A DNA stretch of 64,000 nt from Sporosarcina trichiuri (GTDB lineage: Bacteria > Bacillota > Bacilli > Bacillales_A > Planococcaceae). The notes beneath the pieces are model-generated. The model ran no database searches, was not told the DNA's origin, and was given only the letters and a program-made list of their open reading frames with translations. The DNA is taken from assembly GCF_030406775.1 (NCBI RefSeq), contig NZ_CP129119.1, positions 840,001 through 904,000 on the forward strand. Reading direction: 5' to 3'. The translations under genes were made by a program, and so were the position numbers. Positions 1 through 8,373 of the stretch are shown piece after piece; position 1 is the first letter of the stretch, and each line of letters begins with the position of its first letter.

Positions 1-267
1 CGTGTGGAGCAGCTGTATCCGTTCCCATCCGATAAACTGTCCGCGATCATCCAGCGCTACCCGAATGCGGAAGAGATCGTATGGGTTCAGGAAGAACCGA
101 AAAACATGGGTGCCTGGTCATTCGCGCGTCCGTATTTGAACGAAATCTCACAAGGCCTGCCGGTAAACTATACCGGAAGGATCCATCGCGCAAGTCCTTC
201 TGAAGGCAACGGCACGATGCACAAAGCCGAACAGCAGCGCATTGTCGAAGAAGCGCTGAAACAGTAA
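1..267 (+). CDS. odhA: 2-oxoglutarate dehydrogenase E1 component, C-terminal fragment
   Basis: The last 88 codons of a gene that begins before the window. The translated end ([11 protein letters not shown], then [13 protein letters not shown], and [17 protein letters not shown]) is the typical C-terminus of thiamine-diphosphate 2-oxoglutarate dehydrogenase E1, which decarboxylates 2-oxoglutarate and passes the succinyl group to the lipoyl arm of E2 in the TCA cycle. The E2 gene follows 43 bp downstream on the same strand, the usual odhA-odhB operon order. The catalytic core lies outside the window, so activity cannot be judged. Confidence 0.93.
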   Translation, partial: RVEQLYPFPSDKLSAIIQRYPNAEEIVWVQEEPKNMGAWSFARPYLNEISQGLPVNYTGRIHRASPSEGNGTMHKAEQQRIVEEALKQ

Positions 268-310
268 GCCTGAACTACTTTTTGAACGATATTTAGAGGA
301 GGAATTTATT

Positions 311-1558
311 GTGGCAGAGATCCGAGTACCTGAACTGGCAGAATCGATTACCGAAGGAACGATCGCAAAGTGGCTGAAACAGCCCGGTGACAACGTAGAC
401 AAAGGTGAATTCATCGTTGAGTTGGAGACTGACAAAGTTAACGTCGAAGTCATCTCGGAAGAAGCAGGGACCGTCCAGCAGCTGATGGCGGAAGAAGGCG
501 ACACAGTTGAAGTCGGACAAGTGATCGCAGTAGTCGGCGCCGGATCCGGTGCTCCTGCACAGCAGCCGGCGGCATCCGTCGAGCCTGCTCCGCAGCAGCC
601 TGCACAAGTATCGGAACCGGCTGCAGCTGAACCGCCTGCAGCAGCTGAAGAGGCTGCTTCAGGAGACCGTACGATCGCAAGCCCGGCAGCACGCAAGCTC
701 GCACGCGAAAAAGGCATCAATCTCGCAGACGTTTCACCTGTCGACCCAATGGGACGCATCCGTGTGCAGGACGTGGAAGCTCACGGGTCTGCGCCGAAAT
801 CCCAGCCGGCTCCAGCGGCTCCGTCTCCTGCAAAACAGCAGGCACCTGCAGCGGACGATGGCCGGGTTGAACGCGTCAAGATGAGCCGCCGCCGCCAGAC
901 GATCGCAAAACGTCTTCTGGAAGTGAAGCAGAATACAGCGATGCTCACTACGTTCAATGAAATCGATATGACGAACGTCATGGAACTGCGAAAGCGCAAG
1001 AAAGACGAATTCTTCGATAAGAACGACGTCCGTCTCGGTTTCATGTCCTTCTTCACGAAGGCAGTCGTGGCGGCACTCAAGAAATATCCGAACGTCAACT
1101 CCGAGCTTGACGGAGATGAGCTCCTCATGAAGAACTATTACGATATCGGTATTGCCGTGTCTACGGAAGGCGGCCTCGTCGTTCCGAACGTCGTGGATGC
1201 TGACCGAAAGAACTTTGCAGAGATCGAAGCGACGATCGGTGAACTTGCAAAGAAAGCACGCGACAACAAGCTGACACTTGCAGACATGTCAGGCGGATCG
1301 TTCACAATCACGAACGGAGGCGTCTTCGGTTCCCTGCTGTCGACACCTATCTTGAACGGCACACAAGTCGGCATTCTCGGCATGCATACGATCCAGAAGC
1401 GTCCGGTCGCTGTCGGCAACAACGTTGAGATCCGTCCGATGATGTATGTCGCCCTTTCGTATGACCACCGTGTCATCGATGGCAAAGATTCTGTCGGCTT
1501 CCTGAAGATGGTCAAGGAACTGATCGAGAATCCGGAAGACCTCCTTCTCGGTTCATAA
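311..1558 (+). CDS. odhB: Dihydrolipoyllysine-residue succinyltransferase (E2 of 2-oxoglutarate dehydrogenase)
   Basis: A 415-residue E2 with the full domain order. The N-terminal lipoyl domain has the ETDKVNVEV loop with lipoyl-lysine K42. An Ala/Pro/Gln-rich linker follows (about residues 78-115), then a peripheral E3-binding domain ([14 protein letters not shown] to about 155) and a second linker. The C-terminal acyltransferase domain ends in the SYDHRVIDG active-site motif with H386 and D390. It transfers succinyl groups from E1 to CoA in the cytoplasmic TCA-cycle complex. The start is GTG, chosen because GAGGAGG lies about 8 nt upstream. It is co-directional with odhA and probably co-transcribed. 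Confidence 0.97.
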   Translation: MAEIRVPELAESITEGTIAKWLKQPGDNVDKGEFIVELETDKVNVEVISEEAGTVQQLMAEEGDTVEVGQVIAVVGAGSGAPAQQPAASVEPAPQQPAQVSEPAAAEPPAAAEEAASGDRTIASPAARKLAREKGINLADVSPVDPMGRIRVQDVEAHGSAPKSQPAPAAPSPAKQQAPAADDGRVERVKMSRRRQTIAKRLLEVKQNTAMLTTFNEIDMTNVMELRKRKKDEFFDKNDVRLGFMSFFTKAVVAALKKYPNVNSELDGDELLMKNYYDIGIAVSTEGGLVVPNVVDADRKNFAEIEATIGELAKKARDNKLTLADMSGGSFTITNGGVFGSLLSTPILNGTQVGILGMHTIQKRPVAVGNNVEIRPMMYVALSYDHRVIDGKDSVGFLKMVKELIENPEDLLLGS

Positions 1559-1570
1559 TCGGACTGCCAG

Positions 1571-1600
1571 CACCGCCTGCAGTTTGATGGGCGGTGTCTT
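1571..1600 (+). terminator. Possible weak terminator after odhB
   Basis: CACCGCC at 1571-1577 can pair with GGCGGTG at 1590-1596 around a 12-nt loop, followed only by a short pyrimidine stretch (TCTTGC). The stem is short and the T-tract poor, so it may be a leaky terminator or chance. Confidence 0.35.
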
Positions 1601-1635
1601 GCATCATCATTACCTACAGAAGGGCGGGAGCCGCA

Positions 1636-1836
1636 ATGTCATCGTTCAAAGAATGGCCGGATGCTCCGGCAATCCGGCAAGTCGTCTGCAAGCATGCAGA
1701 CGCTGCAAAATATCTTGTCACGAATGTCTTGACGCCCGGCCGTACCTATGATGTCAAAAACGAGACGGAAGAATTCCTGTTCGTTGTCGATAACACAGGG
1801 AAAGTCGGCGGCTATTACAAGACATATTTCGAATGA
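1636..1836 (+). CDS. DUF6501-type small protein
   Basis: A 66-residue protein of unknown function. The central and C-terminal part (CKHADAAKYLVTNVLTPG, then YDVKNETEEFLFVVDN and GKVGGYYKTYF) matches my memory of the short DUF6501 proteins of Bacillaceae. The ATG at 1636 is preferred to an upstream in-frame ATG at 1594 because a GGGCGGGAG ribosome site sits just before it and the family has about 65 residues. No signal peptide or membrane helix is visible. A strong hairpin terminator follows, so it is probably a monocistronic unit between odhB and the MoxR gene. Confidence 0.7.
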   Translation: MSSFKEWPDAPAIRQVVCKHADAAKYLVTNVLTPGRTYDVKNETEEFLFVVDNTGKVGGYYKTYFE

Positions 1837-1844
1837 TCCGGCAG

Positions 1845-1878
1845 ACGGTCTGATGCTTCCATCGCATCAGACCGTTTT
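1845..1878 (+). terminator. Intrinsic terminator after DUF6501 gene
   Basis: Perfect 12-bp stem (1845-1856 with 1864-1875), 7-nt loop TTCCATC, followed by TTTT. It lies 9 bp after the stop codon of the DUF6501 gene and just before the ribosome site of the next gene, so that gene must have its own promoter or depend on read-through. Confidence 0.8.
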
Positions 1879-1900
1879 GCGTAACAGGGAGGACTGCAGA

Positions 1901-2764
1901 GTGGAAACGATTGTGGAACGGATGATACGGTCCAGACATGCACGCACCTATACAGAAGACGAAGAACGGCTCATCCAGTCCGGCGGATATATCAGCCCGA
2001 CAGAACATCTTTTTGAAGATATTACAGCAGCTGTGTCACTCGGGAAACCGGTCTTGCTGAAAGGCCCGTCCGGCAGCGGCAAGACACGGCTGGCGCAAAG
2101 TATTTCAGCGCTGTTCCATCAGCCGATGCAGAGTGTCAACTGCTCGGTCGATCTAGATGCTGAAGCACTCCTGGGGTTCAAGACGATCATCGTCAGGAAT
2201 GGGCAGAGCATCATCGAGTTTGTCGATGGGCCGGTGATCCAGGCCATGAAAAATGGCCATATCCTGTATATCGATGAAATCAACATGGCAAAACCCGAAA
2301 CACTGCCGGTCCTGCACAGCGTCCTCGATCACAGAAGGATGCTCACGAATCCATTCACGGGCGAGGTGCTGACGGCGCATCCTGACTTTTCCGTCATCTC
2401 AGCTATCAATGAAGGCTATATCGGGACGTCACCGATGAACGAAGCACTGAAAAACCGCTTTGTGTCGTTTTCGATACCCTACTTGGCAGCCGGTCAGTTG
2501 CGCCAGGTACTCGAACGAGCTGTGCCGGATGCCCCGGCCGATACGGTCGATGTCCTGATGAACTTGTCGGAAGACCTGACCAAACAGGTGGCAAACGGAC
2601 TGCTGGCTGACGAAGCGGCTTCAGTCCGGAGCCTGCTGAATGCATTGGAACTTGCTGTTCATATACCGATCGGCCGTGCGGTCCGCTATGCGATTGCAGA
2701 ATTGCTGGAAGATAGGATGGAACGTGACCTGGTCAACGAACTGGCAGCCACATGGGTGAAGTGA
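1901..2764 (+). CDS. MoxR/CbbQ-type AAA+ ATPase (YojN-like)
   Basis: A 287-residue AAA+ ATPase. Walker A is GPSGSGKT (about residues 55-62), Walker B is ILYIDEIN, a sensor-1-like region reads FSVISAINEG, and an arginine-finger-type NEALKNRF follows. MoxR/NorQ/CbbQ ATPases act with a VWA-domain partner to insert metals or remodel target enzymes, and such a partner is encoded 10 bp downstream. The same pair (yojN, yojO) sits near odhAB in B. subtilis. The frame is open back to 1748, but the GTG at 1901 is chosen because AGGGAGGA precedes it and family homology begins there. The target of the pair is not indicated. Confidence 0.88.
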   Translation: METIVERMIRSRHARTYTEDEERLIQSGGYISPTEHLFEDITAAVSLGKPVLLKGPSGSGKTRLAQSISALFHQPMQSVNCSVDLDAEALLGFKTIIVRNGQSIIEFVDGPVIQAMKNGHILYIDEINMAKPETLPVLHSVLDHRRMLTNPFTGEVLTAHPDFSVISAINEGYIGTSPMNEALKNRFVSFSIPYLAAGQLRQVLERAVPDAPADTVDVLMNLSEDLTKQVANGLLADEAASVRSLLNALELAVHIPIGRAVRYAIAELLEDRMERDLVNELAATWVK

Positions 2765-2774
2765 GGGGAGAGCG

Positions 2775-4676
2775 ATGAGCAAAGTAAGCCGGTTCATCCA
2801 ATTCAACGATGAGTCCGTAGAGACACATAGTCTGATGCTGTACGAAAAAATTGCACAATCGCTCGCCGAAGCGCCGTACCTGCGCCTGACAGAGCGGCAG
2901 CTGATCGAATACCAGCCAAAGGAATCAGTCCTCGCCATGAGCGTCTTCTGGCGGCATCGTGACGATACTGTCACACATCTTGGCCGGCTGTCGGATATAT
3001 ACTTGCTGTCCGCAGGCTTTTTCCGGCAGTTCGACCTCCGGGCATGGCGGCAATTCACCGCTTCCGAAGGAGCCTCTCCGTTGCCGATCCTCGGACGTCA
3101 GCTTGTCATGATGCTGGAGGAATTCCGGCTCACCGAAGCTATCCGAATTGAGCGTCCGGGAACAAGCAGGGTGTTCGATGCTCGGCGGGACGTGTACGCT
3201 GCTTACCATCGCGATCGGCTGGCCGCCAACGCAAAACGTGGTTTTCTGGCAGACGCGCTGATCAGCCAGCTGTTTCTGGATATCCATCTCGGAACGCTCG
3301 GAGGACCGGATCCGCTCCTCGGCAGTCTGCCGATAGATCGGATCCGGCTTCTTGCGGAACAGGTCTATGACGTCTCATCCACGCGGGACAGCATCCTGCT
3401 GGCAAGACATATTCTCGAACTGGCGGCAGGCAGCCTGCAGATCGACGTAATTTTGCCTGTTTATACGATCGGGGATGGGTTTGAGGACGGGGAGCGGATG
3501 CAGACACCATCCGGAAAAACAAAAACGGAAGAAATCGGATCATCCGTGGAAAAGGAAACGATCGAGGAGGAATTCCGTGCTTGGCACCGTGAAACGGAAG
3601 ATGAAAAAGGGCCTCATCTGACATTCGATCTCCAGCAAGGAACGTCCGGCCTGTCGGCTTCGGATGATGCCAAGGCGGGGGATGATCCGTCCAGTATCCA
3701 GCAGACCGGCAAAGGGACGTCGATAGGGAACGAGGATGAAATCGCAGAGTCGGGGGTAGCAGCGCACAAAGATGGAAAGCTGGAGACTGCCATGAAACGG
3801 GCGGGGGACTCATTCGGCCCTGCCAACCGGAATGTCACGTATGAGGTCGTGCGGCTGCCGGATGAAACAGACGGGAGTGAGCGCCGCAGGCTTGAACTGC
3901 TTCGATCGAAGCATACTCCGCTCGTCAAAGCGATCACCGCCGAGATGCGGAAACGGCTGCAGCAGAAACGGCAGGATCGGCGGGAAAGCCTTGCGTCCGG
4001 ACGTCTGTCATCCAAGCTCACCAGCCTGCTGACGGAGGAGCGGCCGAAACCGTTCTACAGGAAGTCAGCGCCTTCCATCCAGCTCGACGCTGTGTTCGGC
4101 CTTCTCGTTGATGGTTCTGCATCGATGATCGATAAACTGGATGAAACAAAGGAAGCCGTTCTGCTGTTCCACGATGTGCTGCGGGCACTGTCCGTGCCGT
4201 TCGAAATCGCGTCGTATTATGAAGATGCCTATGAAGCGACGAAGGAGATACAGCCGAATTATTTTGAGATCATGCATGCTTTCGAAGACATACGGACGGA
4301 CAGCGGCGGCGCGATCATGAATTTCACTGCTCATGAAGATAACCGTGACGGCTTTGCAATCCGCTGGATGGCCGGGCGCCTGGCGAAACGGCAGGAACGG
4401 CACAAGTTCCTTCTCGTATTTTCGGATGGGGAGCCATCGGCATTCGGGTACGACCGGAATGGCGTCCTGGATACGGCGGAAGCGGTCTGGGAGACGGAGC
4501 GGGAGGGAATCTCCGTCATTCACCTGTTCTTATCCGCCGTAGAGACGACCGAGGAACAGCGGGAGCTGTTTTCTGCGATGTTCGGCAGCAAAACGGCAGC
4601 AGCCGGCTCGGTTGAGGAATTTGCCGACCAGACGCTGCGTATCCTGCGGAAGCTGCTGACCATCGTGACGCAATAA
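2775..4676 (+). CDS. VWA-domain protein, partner of MoxR ATPase (YojO-like)
   Basis: A 633-residue cytoplasmic protein without signal peptide. The N-terminal half is helical; residues about 225-340 form an acidic, low-complexity linker. The C-terminal VWA domain starts near residue 435 and carries the MIDAS DxSxS motif as DGSAS (VFGLLVDGSASM). A conserved FSDGEPS segment lies near residue 555. It belongs with CobT/NorD-like VWA proteins that bind their client and cooperate with a MoxR ATPase, here the gene 10 bp upstream. A GGGGAGAG ribosome site precedes the ATG. A terminator follows directly after the stop codon. Confidence 0.88.
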   Translation: MSKVSRFIQFNDESVETHSLMLYEKIAQSLAEAPYLRLTERQLIEYQPKESVLAMSVFWRHRDDTVTHLGRLSDIYLLSAGFFRQFDLRAWRQFTASEGASPLPILGRQLVMMLEEFRLTEAIRIERPGTSRVFDARRDVYAAYHRDRLAANAKRGFLADALISQLFLDIHLGTLGGPDPLLGSLPIDRIRLLAEQVYDVSSTRDSILLARHILELAAGSLQIDVILPVYTIGDGFEDGERMQTPSGKTKTEEIGSSVEKETIEEEFRAWHRETEDEKGPHLTFDLQQGTSGLSASDDAKAGDDPSSIQQTGKGTSIGNEDEIAESGVAAHKDGKLETAMKRAGDSFGPANRNVTYEVVRLPDETDGSERRRLELLRSKHTPLVKAITAEMRKRLQQKRQDRRESLASGRLSSKLTSLLTEERPKPFYRKSAPSIQLDAVFGLLVDGSASMIDKLDETKEAVLLFHDVLRALSVPFEIASYYEDAYEATKEIQPNYFEIMHAFEDIRTDSGGAIMNFTAHEDNRDGFAIRWMAGRLAKRQERHKFLLVFSDGEPSAFGYDRNGVLDTAEAVWETEREGISVIHLFLSAVETTEEQRELFSAMFGSKTAAAGSVEEFADQTLRILRKLLTIVTQ

Positions 4677-4719
4677 AAAAACGCAAAATCGTCTCAAAGC
4701 GGACGATTTTGCGTTTTTT
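4677..4719. terminator. Bidirectional terminator between convergent VWA and telA genes
   Basis: A-rich run, perfect 13-bp stem (4681-4693 with 4702-4714), 8-nt loop, then TTTTTT. It can work in both directions. The telA stop codon (4694-4696) lies inside the loop, so the hairpin overlaps the 3' end of that coding sequence. Confidence 0.88.
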
Positions 4720-5890
4720 CGTGGATATTGAGCAGACGCTGTTTCAGTTCTTCTTCCATCCGTCCGATTTCCCGTTCGGCTTCCTTCCGTTTCGCACGAC
4801 CGTCCGCCTGGATTGCGAGAGTCTCCTCAATCGTCTGGATCAGGTTTTCCTGTGTCTTCTTCAAAGTATCGATTTCGATGATCCCGCGTTCGTTCTCTTT
4901 AGCGGTTTCAATTGAATTCATCTTCAGCATTTCCGAGTTCCGGAGCAGCAGGTCATTGGTCGTCTTCGTCACGAGCTGCTGGGACTCGACGGCTTTCTTC
5001 TGACGATTGAGCGTCAGGGCGATCGCAATCTGGTTTTTCCAGAGGGGAATCGATGTCATGATCGATGACTGGATCTTTTCGGCGAGCGTCTGGTTCGTCT
5101 GCTGGATCATTCGTATTTGCGGGGCACTCTGGATCGTCAGCTGGCGGGATAGCTGGAGATCATACAGACGTTTCTCGAGGCGGTCAAGGAACTGGATCAT
5201 ATCGTTCACTTCCTGGATCGCCATCTGGTCGTTCGACTGCTGGGCGTCCGCCTGCATCTTCGGGATGATTTCGCCAGCCAGTTCGTCGCGCTTCAGCTCG
5301 GCTGCAGCGATATAGACGTTCAGTGCCTGGAAATAGACTTTGTTCTGTTCGTACAGGTTATCGAGCATATGCACGTCTTCGATCAGGCCGCGTTTCGAAT
5401 GTTCAAGCTGGATACCGATGCGATCGATCTGAGTGCTCAGCTTCTGGTATTTCGTCATCATTTCCTGGATGGACCGGGAGGCTTTATTGAACAGCCGGCT
5501 CAGACCCGACTTCTTCTTCTCTGACAGATCATCGGGATCGATTTCGGAAAGCTTGCCCATCAGGTCGTTCAGCACATCTCCAACAGGCCCGATATCCTTG
5601 CTCTGCACGTGGTCGAGCATCTTATGGGAGAATGAGGACAGTTCATTCTGTGCAGCTGATCCGTATGTCAGGATGGCTTCATAATCGCCGACAGGTATTT
5701 GTGACGCCAATTCCTTCGCTTTCTGCTGTTCCTCATCTGTCAGCCGCTCCATGAGCTTGACAGGCTGACCTGCAGCAGGCTGTTTCGTCTGCATTTCTTC
5801 AGGAAGCAGCTGATCATCCTGGCTGAACGGGTTGCTCAGCAAGTCATCGAAAGATGTCACGTCATCGGTCATTGGCTTGTTTTCGGTCAT
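4694..5890 (-). CDS. TelA-family toxic anion resistance protein (YaaN-like)
   Basis: A 398-residue, highly charged, mostly coiled-coil protein of the TelA family (linked to tellurite and other toxic-anion or cell-envelope-stress resistance; biochemical role unsettled). Features are the long heptad-rich central region and the ERLTDEEQQKAKELASQIP segment near residue 48. No membrane segment is seen. The ATG at 5890 has a strong GAGGAGG site inside the end of xpaC; the two genes overlap by 29 bp, which suggests translational coupling. The xpaC-telA order matches B. subtilis xpaC-yaaN. Confidence 0.88.
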   Translation of the reverse strand: MTENKPMTDDVTSFDDLLSNPFSQDDQLLPEEMQTKQPAAGQPVKLMERLTDEEQQKAKELASQIPVGDYEAILTYGSAAQNELSSFSHKMLDHVQSKDIGPVGDVLNDLMGKLSEIDPDDLSEKKKSGLSRLFNKASRSIQEMMTKYQKLSTQIDRIGIQLEHSKRGLIEDVHMLDNLYEQNKVYFQALNVYIAAAELKRDELAGEIIPKMQADAQQSNDQMAIQEVNDMIQFLDRLEKRLYDLQLSRQLTIQSAPQIRMIQQTNQTLAEKIQSSIMTSIPLWKNQIAIALTLNRQKKAVESQQLVTKTTNDLLLRNSEMLKMNSIETAKENERGIIEIDTLKKTQENLIQTIEETLAIQADGRAKRKEAEREIGRMEEELKQRLLNIHEKTQNRPL

Positions 5891-6539
5891 CGAGTAATTC
5901 CTCCTCTGTAGTCGGCAGTTCTTTTCTGCGCCGCATGGTCACATCGACATAATCGAGTTCGAGCTGCAGGGCGGCCAGGTCGGTTGCAAGCGCATCCTGC
6001 AGGTCATCTTCTAACTGACGGGTGACGTCGGTGATCGTTTCCCGGGTATGCTGGAGTGCAATCCGCACTTCCTTGTCTTTCAGCTGCTGATTCGACAGCA
6101 GGGCATATTTGGACGTCAGTTCGACGGCAGAATCGAGATGAGCGTAGAAGAACTGCTCGGTCTGATAGAACTTCTTCGGATCGTTCCGGACGATGGTCAT
6201 GACTTTCCGTGACAGGCTGCTGAGTTCATACACTTGCCGGAATGCCTGGACGGAACGCACTTGTCCATAGAGGCTGCCCAATTTTTTGACTTTCTTTTTC
6301 GCTTCTTCGAGCTGGAACTGAATATGTTTATATTCGGAACGCGTCATGCCGAGTTCCTTGACTGCCGAGCCGATCTGGAGCTGTTTGATGCCGAATGTGC
6401 CGCCGAGATACATGGCAATGAGGATGCCGGTCGCAGCAAATAGGTTCATCCCCGTACCGAGCAGCAGGAAAAAGAACGTTCCGAAACTGACGGGTGCCAC
6501 GATGAAGTGACGCAAAAAGAACTGCTTTACTTTTTTCAT
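5862..6539 (-). CDS. xpaC: XpaC-family protein
   Basis: A 225-residue protein with one long or two short N-terminal membrane helices (about residues 12-50, rich in F, L, G and A). A charged helical cytosolic domain follows, containing LSNQQLKDKEVRIALQHT. This matches the XpaC family, named after 5-bromo-4-chloroindolyl phosphate hydrolysis, although true enzymatic activity is doubtful. It is the first gene of a two-gene operon with telA. AAGGAGGG lies about 10 nt before the ATG, and a plausible sigma-A promoter lies 32-60 bp upstream. Confidence 0.85.
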   Translation of the reverse strand: MKKVKQFFLRHFIVAPVSFGTFFFLLLGTGMNLFAATGILIAMYLGGTFGIKQLQIGSAVKELGMTRSEYKHIQFQLEEAKKKVKKLGSLYGQVRSVQAFRQVYELSSLSRKVMTIVRNDPKKFYQTEQFFYAHLDSAVELTSKYALLSNQQLKDKEVRIALQHTRETITDVTRQLEDDLQDALATDLAALQLELDYVDVTMRRRKELPTTEEELLDDRKQANDR

Positions 6540-6570
6540 CGTCAGACAGCCCTCCTTTTCGAGTAAGGTG

Positions 6571-6599
6571 ATTATCTTTATTACGTATCGATCAGTAAA
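6571..6599 (-). promoter_or_regulatory. Putative promoter of xpaC-telA
   Basis: On the minus strand TTTACT (6599-6594), a 17-bp spacer and GATAAT (6576-6571) form a reasonable sigma-A promoter pointing into xpaC. Confidence 0.5.
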
Positions 6600-6687
6600 A
6601 GGTTTCGTCTAAGTATCGTTCTTCTGCAATTATACCGCACATTTCGGCCGGAGACGAATATTTAGGACAGGGTCCGGAACGCATTGC

Positions 6688-6716
6688 TTGGAAAAAATGA
6701 GGGTGCTTTGTATAAT
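6688..6716 (+). promoter_or_regulatory. Putative promoter of DUF1033 gene
   Basis: TTGGAA (6688-6693), 17-bp spacer, TATAAT (6711-6716), 30 bp before the DUF1033 start codon. A perfect -10 with correct spacing makes this credible. Confidence 0.65.
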
Positions 6717-6746
6717 TGTCAACTGAACAGGAAAAGAGGTTGCACT

Positions 6747-7049
6747 ATGTATGAAGTCATTTACATGAAAGCGGATTACGAACCTTGGTGGATGTTTGAT
6801 GGGTGGGATGAAATGGTGCGCAGCCGGCGTTATTTCGGAGAACTGGCAGAGGCGGCAGCGTATGCACATTCCCTGATGGAGGAAATGCGTCCGCGTTTCA
6901 AGAAGGAGCGCAGCAAACATCGGACGTTCACCGCCTTCTGGAATCCGGGGGAGCGGACGTATTGTGACGGATGTGATGAGGATCTGCAGCTGTATCACGG
7001 GATTTTCATTTTATCCGGCGAGAAACCGGTTCCTTTCCTGGATGAATAA
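6747..7049 (+). CDS. DUF1033-type small protein
   Basis: A 100-residue soluble protein. The N-terminal MYEVIYMKADYEPWWMFDGW is the aromatic-rich signature I associate with DUF1033 proteins of Firmicutes (function unknown). The C-terminal part has a CDGCDE pair of cysteines near residue 75. The ATG at 6747 is chosen over an upstream GTG/ATG extension because AAGAGG precedes it and the family motif begins there. It has its own promoter and is followed by the cold-shock gene promoter, so it is probably monocistronic. Confidence 0.72.
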   Translation: MYEVIYMKADYEPWWMFDGWDEMVRSRRYFGELAEAAAYAHSLMEEMRPRFKKERSKHRTFTAFWNPGERTYCDGCDEDLQLYHGIFILSGEKPVPFLDE

Positions 7050-7075
7050 TAATTAGAATATTTCCTATTGTGTCG

Positions 7076-7103
7076 TTGACATATACTAGCTGTATGGTAT
7101 AGT
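7076..7103 (+). promoter_or_regulatory. Promoter of the cold-shock gene
   Basis: Consensus TTGACA (7076-7081), 16-bp spacer, TATAGT (7098-7103). Transcription would start near 7110, giving a leader of about 145 nt before the cold-shock ATG, as is usual for csp genes. Confidence 0.8.
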
Positions 7104-7143
7104 AGTTTTACAGGTTAATAGCAGATACTCGCAACGAACAACT

Positions 7144-7199
7144 ATTCACGTATTACAGAAAGTGATCGGCTGCGTCGGTACTTTTTGTAATACGTGAAT
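7144..7199 (+). promoter_or_regulatory. Large hairpin in the cold-shock mRNA leader
   Basis: ATTCACGTATTACA (7144-7157) is perfectly complementary to 7186-7199. The pairing continues inward through GAAAGT/ACTTTT with one G-U pair, giving about 20 bp closed by a 16-nt loop. It lies between the promoter and the csp ribosome site (GGGGG at about 7243-7248). Cold-shock mRNAs are known to use structured 5' leaders for temperature-dependent stability and translation; that role here is inferred. A short T-run after the stem means attenuation is also possible. Confidence 0.7.
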
Positions 7200-7256
7200 T
7201 TTGCCTTTCACTGGCGGGTTCATGTATTAGCAATCATAATTTGGGGGTAATTTTTT

Positions 7257-7457
7257 ATGAAACAAGGTACAGTCAAGTGGTTCAACGCAGAAAAAGGTTT
7301 CGGTTTCATCGAGGTTGACGGAGAAGACGACGTATTCGTACACTTCTCAGCAATCCAGGGCGAAGGCTTCAAGTCATTGGACGAAGGCCAGCAGGTTGAA
7401 TTCGAAATCGTCGAAGGCAACCGCGGTCTCCAGGCTGCGAACGTTATTAAACTCTAA
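7257..7457 (+). CDS. Cold-shock protein (CspA/CspB family)
   Basis: A 66-residue single cold-shock domain protein, full family length. RNP1 is KGFGFIEV (residues 13-20) and RNP2 is VFVHF (about 28-32); WFNAEKGFG and the C-terminal AANV are typical. It binds single-stranded RNA and DNA as an RNA chaperone in the cytoplasm. A long structured leader and a consensus promoter precede it and a strong terminator follows, so it is monocistronic. Which csp paralogue it is cannot be decided from sequence. Confidence 0.97.
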   Translation: MKQGTVKWFNAEKGFGFIEVDGEDDVFVHFSAIQGEGFKSLDEGQQVEFEIVEGNRGLQAANVIKL

Positions 7458-7466
7458 TAACCGAAC

Positions 7467-7499
7467 AAAGAGGACCTGCCGAGGCAGGTCCTCTTTTTT
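7467..7499. terminator. Terminator after cold-shock gene
   Basis: AGAGGACCTGCC (7469-7480) pairs with 7483-7494, followed by five T; A residues on the other side allow function in both directions. It also lies just beyond the stop codon of the convergent lipoprotein gene (stop at 7506). Confidence 0.88.
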
Positions 7500-7505
7500 A
7501 TGGAT

Positions 7506-8258
7506 TTAATGCGGCTGTTTCACCGACTCCATGATGGAAGTGATCGTGAACTCTTCGTCGTTCTCGCCCTTCATCACCGACTCCCGTTTCACCTCACCGA
7601 ACCCTTCCACAAAATAGCGCCTGTTGACGTAGTCATTCCCTTTTTCTTCTATTACGATGGCATGATCGAATTTTTGGTAGGGTGTATCGACGGAAGCATC
7701 CGTATCGACGACTGTCCAATGCTCAAAGGAAGCCCCTTTTTCAAATGGCTTCTGCAAATAGATTCCCTGCCGTTCCATCTGCTTGATCTCTGCGATGGAC
7801 GGTGCATTGGATTCCGTATCGACATGCTCTTCATCCAATTTGATGATTTTGTCCTCTTCGACCTTGAACAGCTTCCGGATCAGAGAGCCGCCGTTGTCTT
7901 CATAGGTCATGACAATGTCTTCATATGGATGAAACACCTGCATGTCGATTTCGGCATACTCATTCCCGAGCCCTTTGTAATGCACTTTTGAGCCATCGGG
8001 AAGGAAATAGTCCATCATCGCGGGATTCTGGATATCGCCGTGTTCTTCATCACTGTCAGCTTTTGTCTTTTCGGGATCGCCGCTGCTGTCCGCCCGGTTC
8101 TCCTCACCGTCACCTGTACTGTCTTCGTCAAGCGGTGTCCGTTCTCCGCTATTGCCTGAATTATCGGGAGTGGTAACATCCTGACCGTTCAGTTTCGAGC
8201 AGGCGGGCGTGAGAAGAAGGGGGATGATCAGCAGCAGGAAACCTATCCATCGGTTCAT
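7506..8258 (-). CDS. Uncharacterised lipoprotein
   Basis: A 250-residue exported lipoprotein. After the start come NRW, a hydrophobic stretch and the lipobox LTPAC with lipidated cysteine near residue 20. An acidic, Asp/Glu/Ser/Gly-rich linker follows (about 25-75), then a folded domain with DGSKVHYKG and NRRYFVEGFGEVKRE. The family is not recognised. The ATG at 8258 is chosen over an upstream in-frame ATG because AAGGAGAGG precedes it and the signal peptide begins there. It is convergent with the cold-shock gene and probably has its own promoter, since a strong terminator separates it from the ABC-F gene upstream. Confidence 0.82.
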   Translation of the reverse strand: MNRWIGFLLLIIPLLLTPACSKLNGQDVTTPDNSGNSGERTPLDEDSTGDGEENRADSSGDPEKTKADSDEEHGDIQNPAMMDYFLPDGSKVHYKGLGNEYAEIDMQVFHPYEDIVMTYEDNGGSLIRKLFKVEEDKIIKLDEEHVDTESNAPSIAEIKQMERQGIYLQKPFEKGASFEHWTVVDTDASVDTPYQKFDHAIVIEEKGNDYVNRRYFVEGFGEVKRESVMKGENDEEFTITSIMESVKQPH

Positions 8259-8320
8259 TGCAATCCTCTCCTTTTTCTTTAGTATTTCCGGATTGCCCAA
8301 AATCATGTCCGTCAAAATAG

Positions 8321-8365
8321 AAAAACACAGGAGCCGCCGGATCATCCGGCGGCTCCTGTGTTTTT
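8321..8365 (-). terminator. Terminator after the ABC-F gene
   Basis: Very stable inverted repeat of about 20 bp (8321-8342 with 8344-8365; core GAGCCGCCGG/CCGGCGGCTC) with A and T runs on both ends, 9 bp beyond the ABC-F stop codon. Confidence 0.88.
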
Positions 8366-8373
8366 GATTTCAA

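Noticed and set aside
148..759. Open frame of 203 codons on the minus strand over odhA-odhB
   Set aside because: Ala/Ser/Thr-rich complement of the odhB linker; both real genes on the plus strand are unambiguous.
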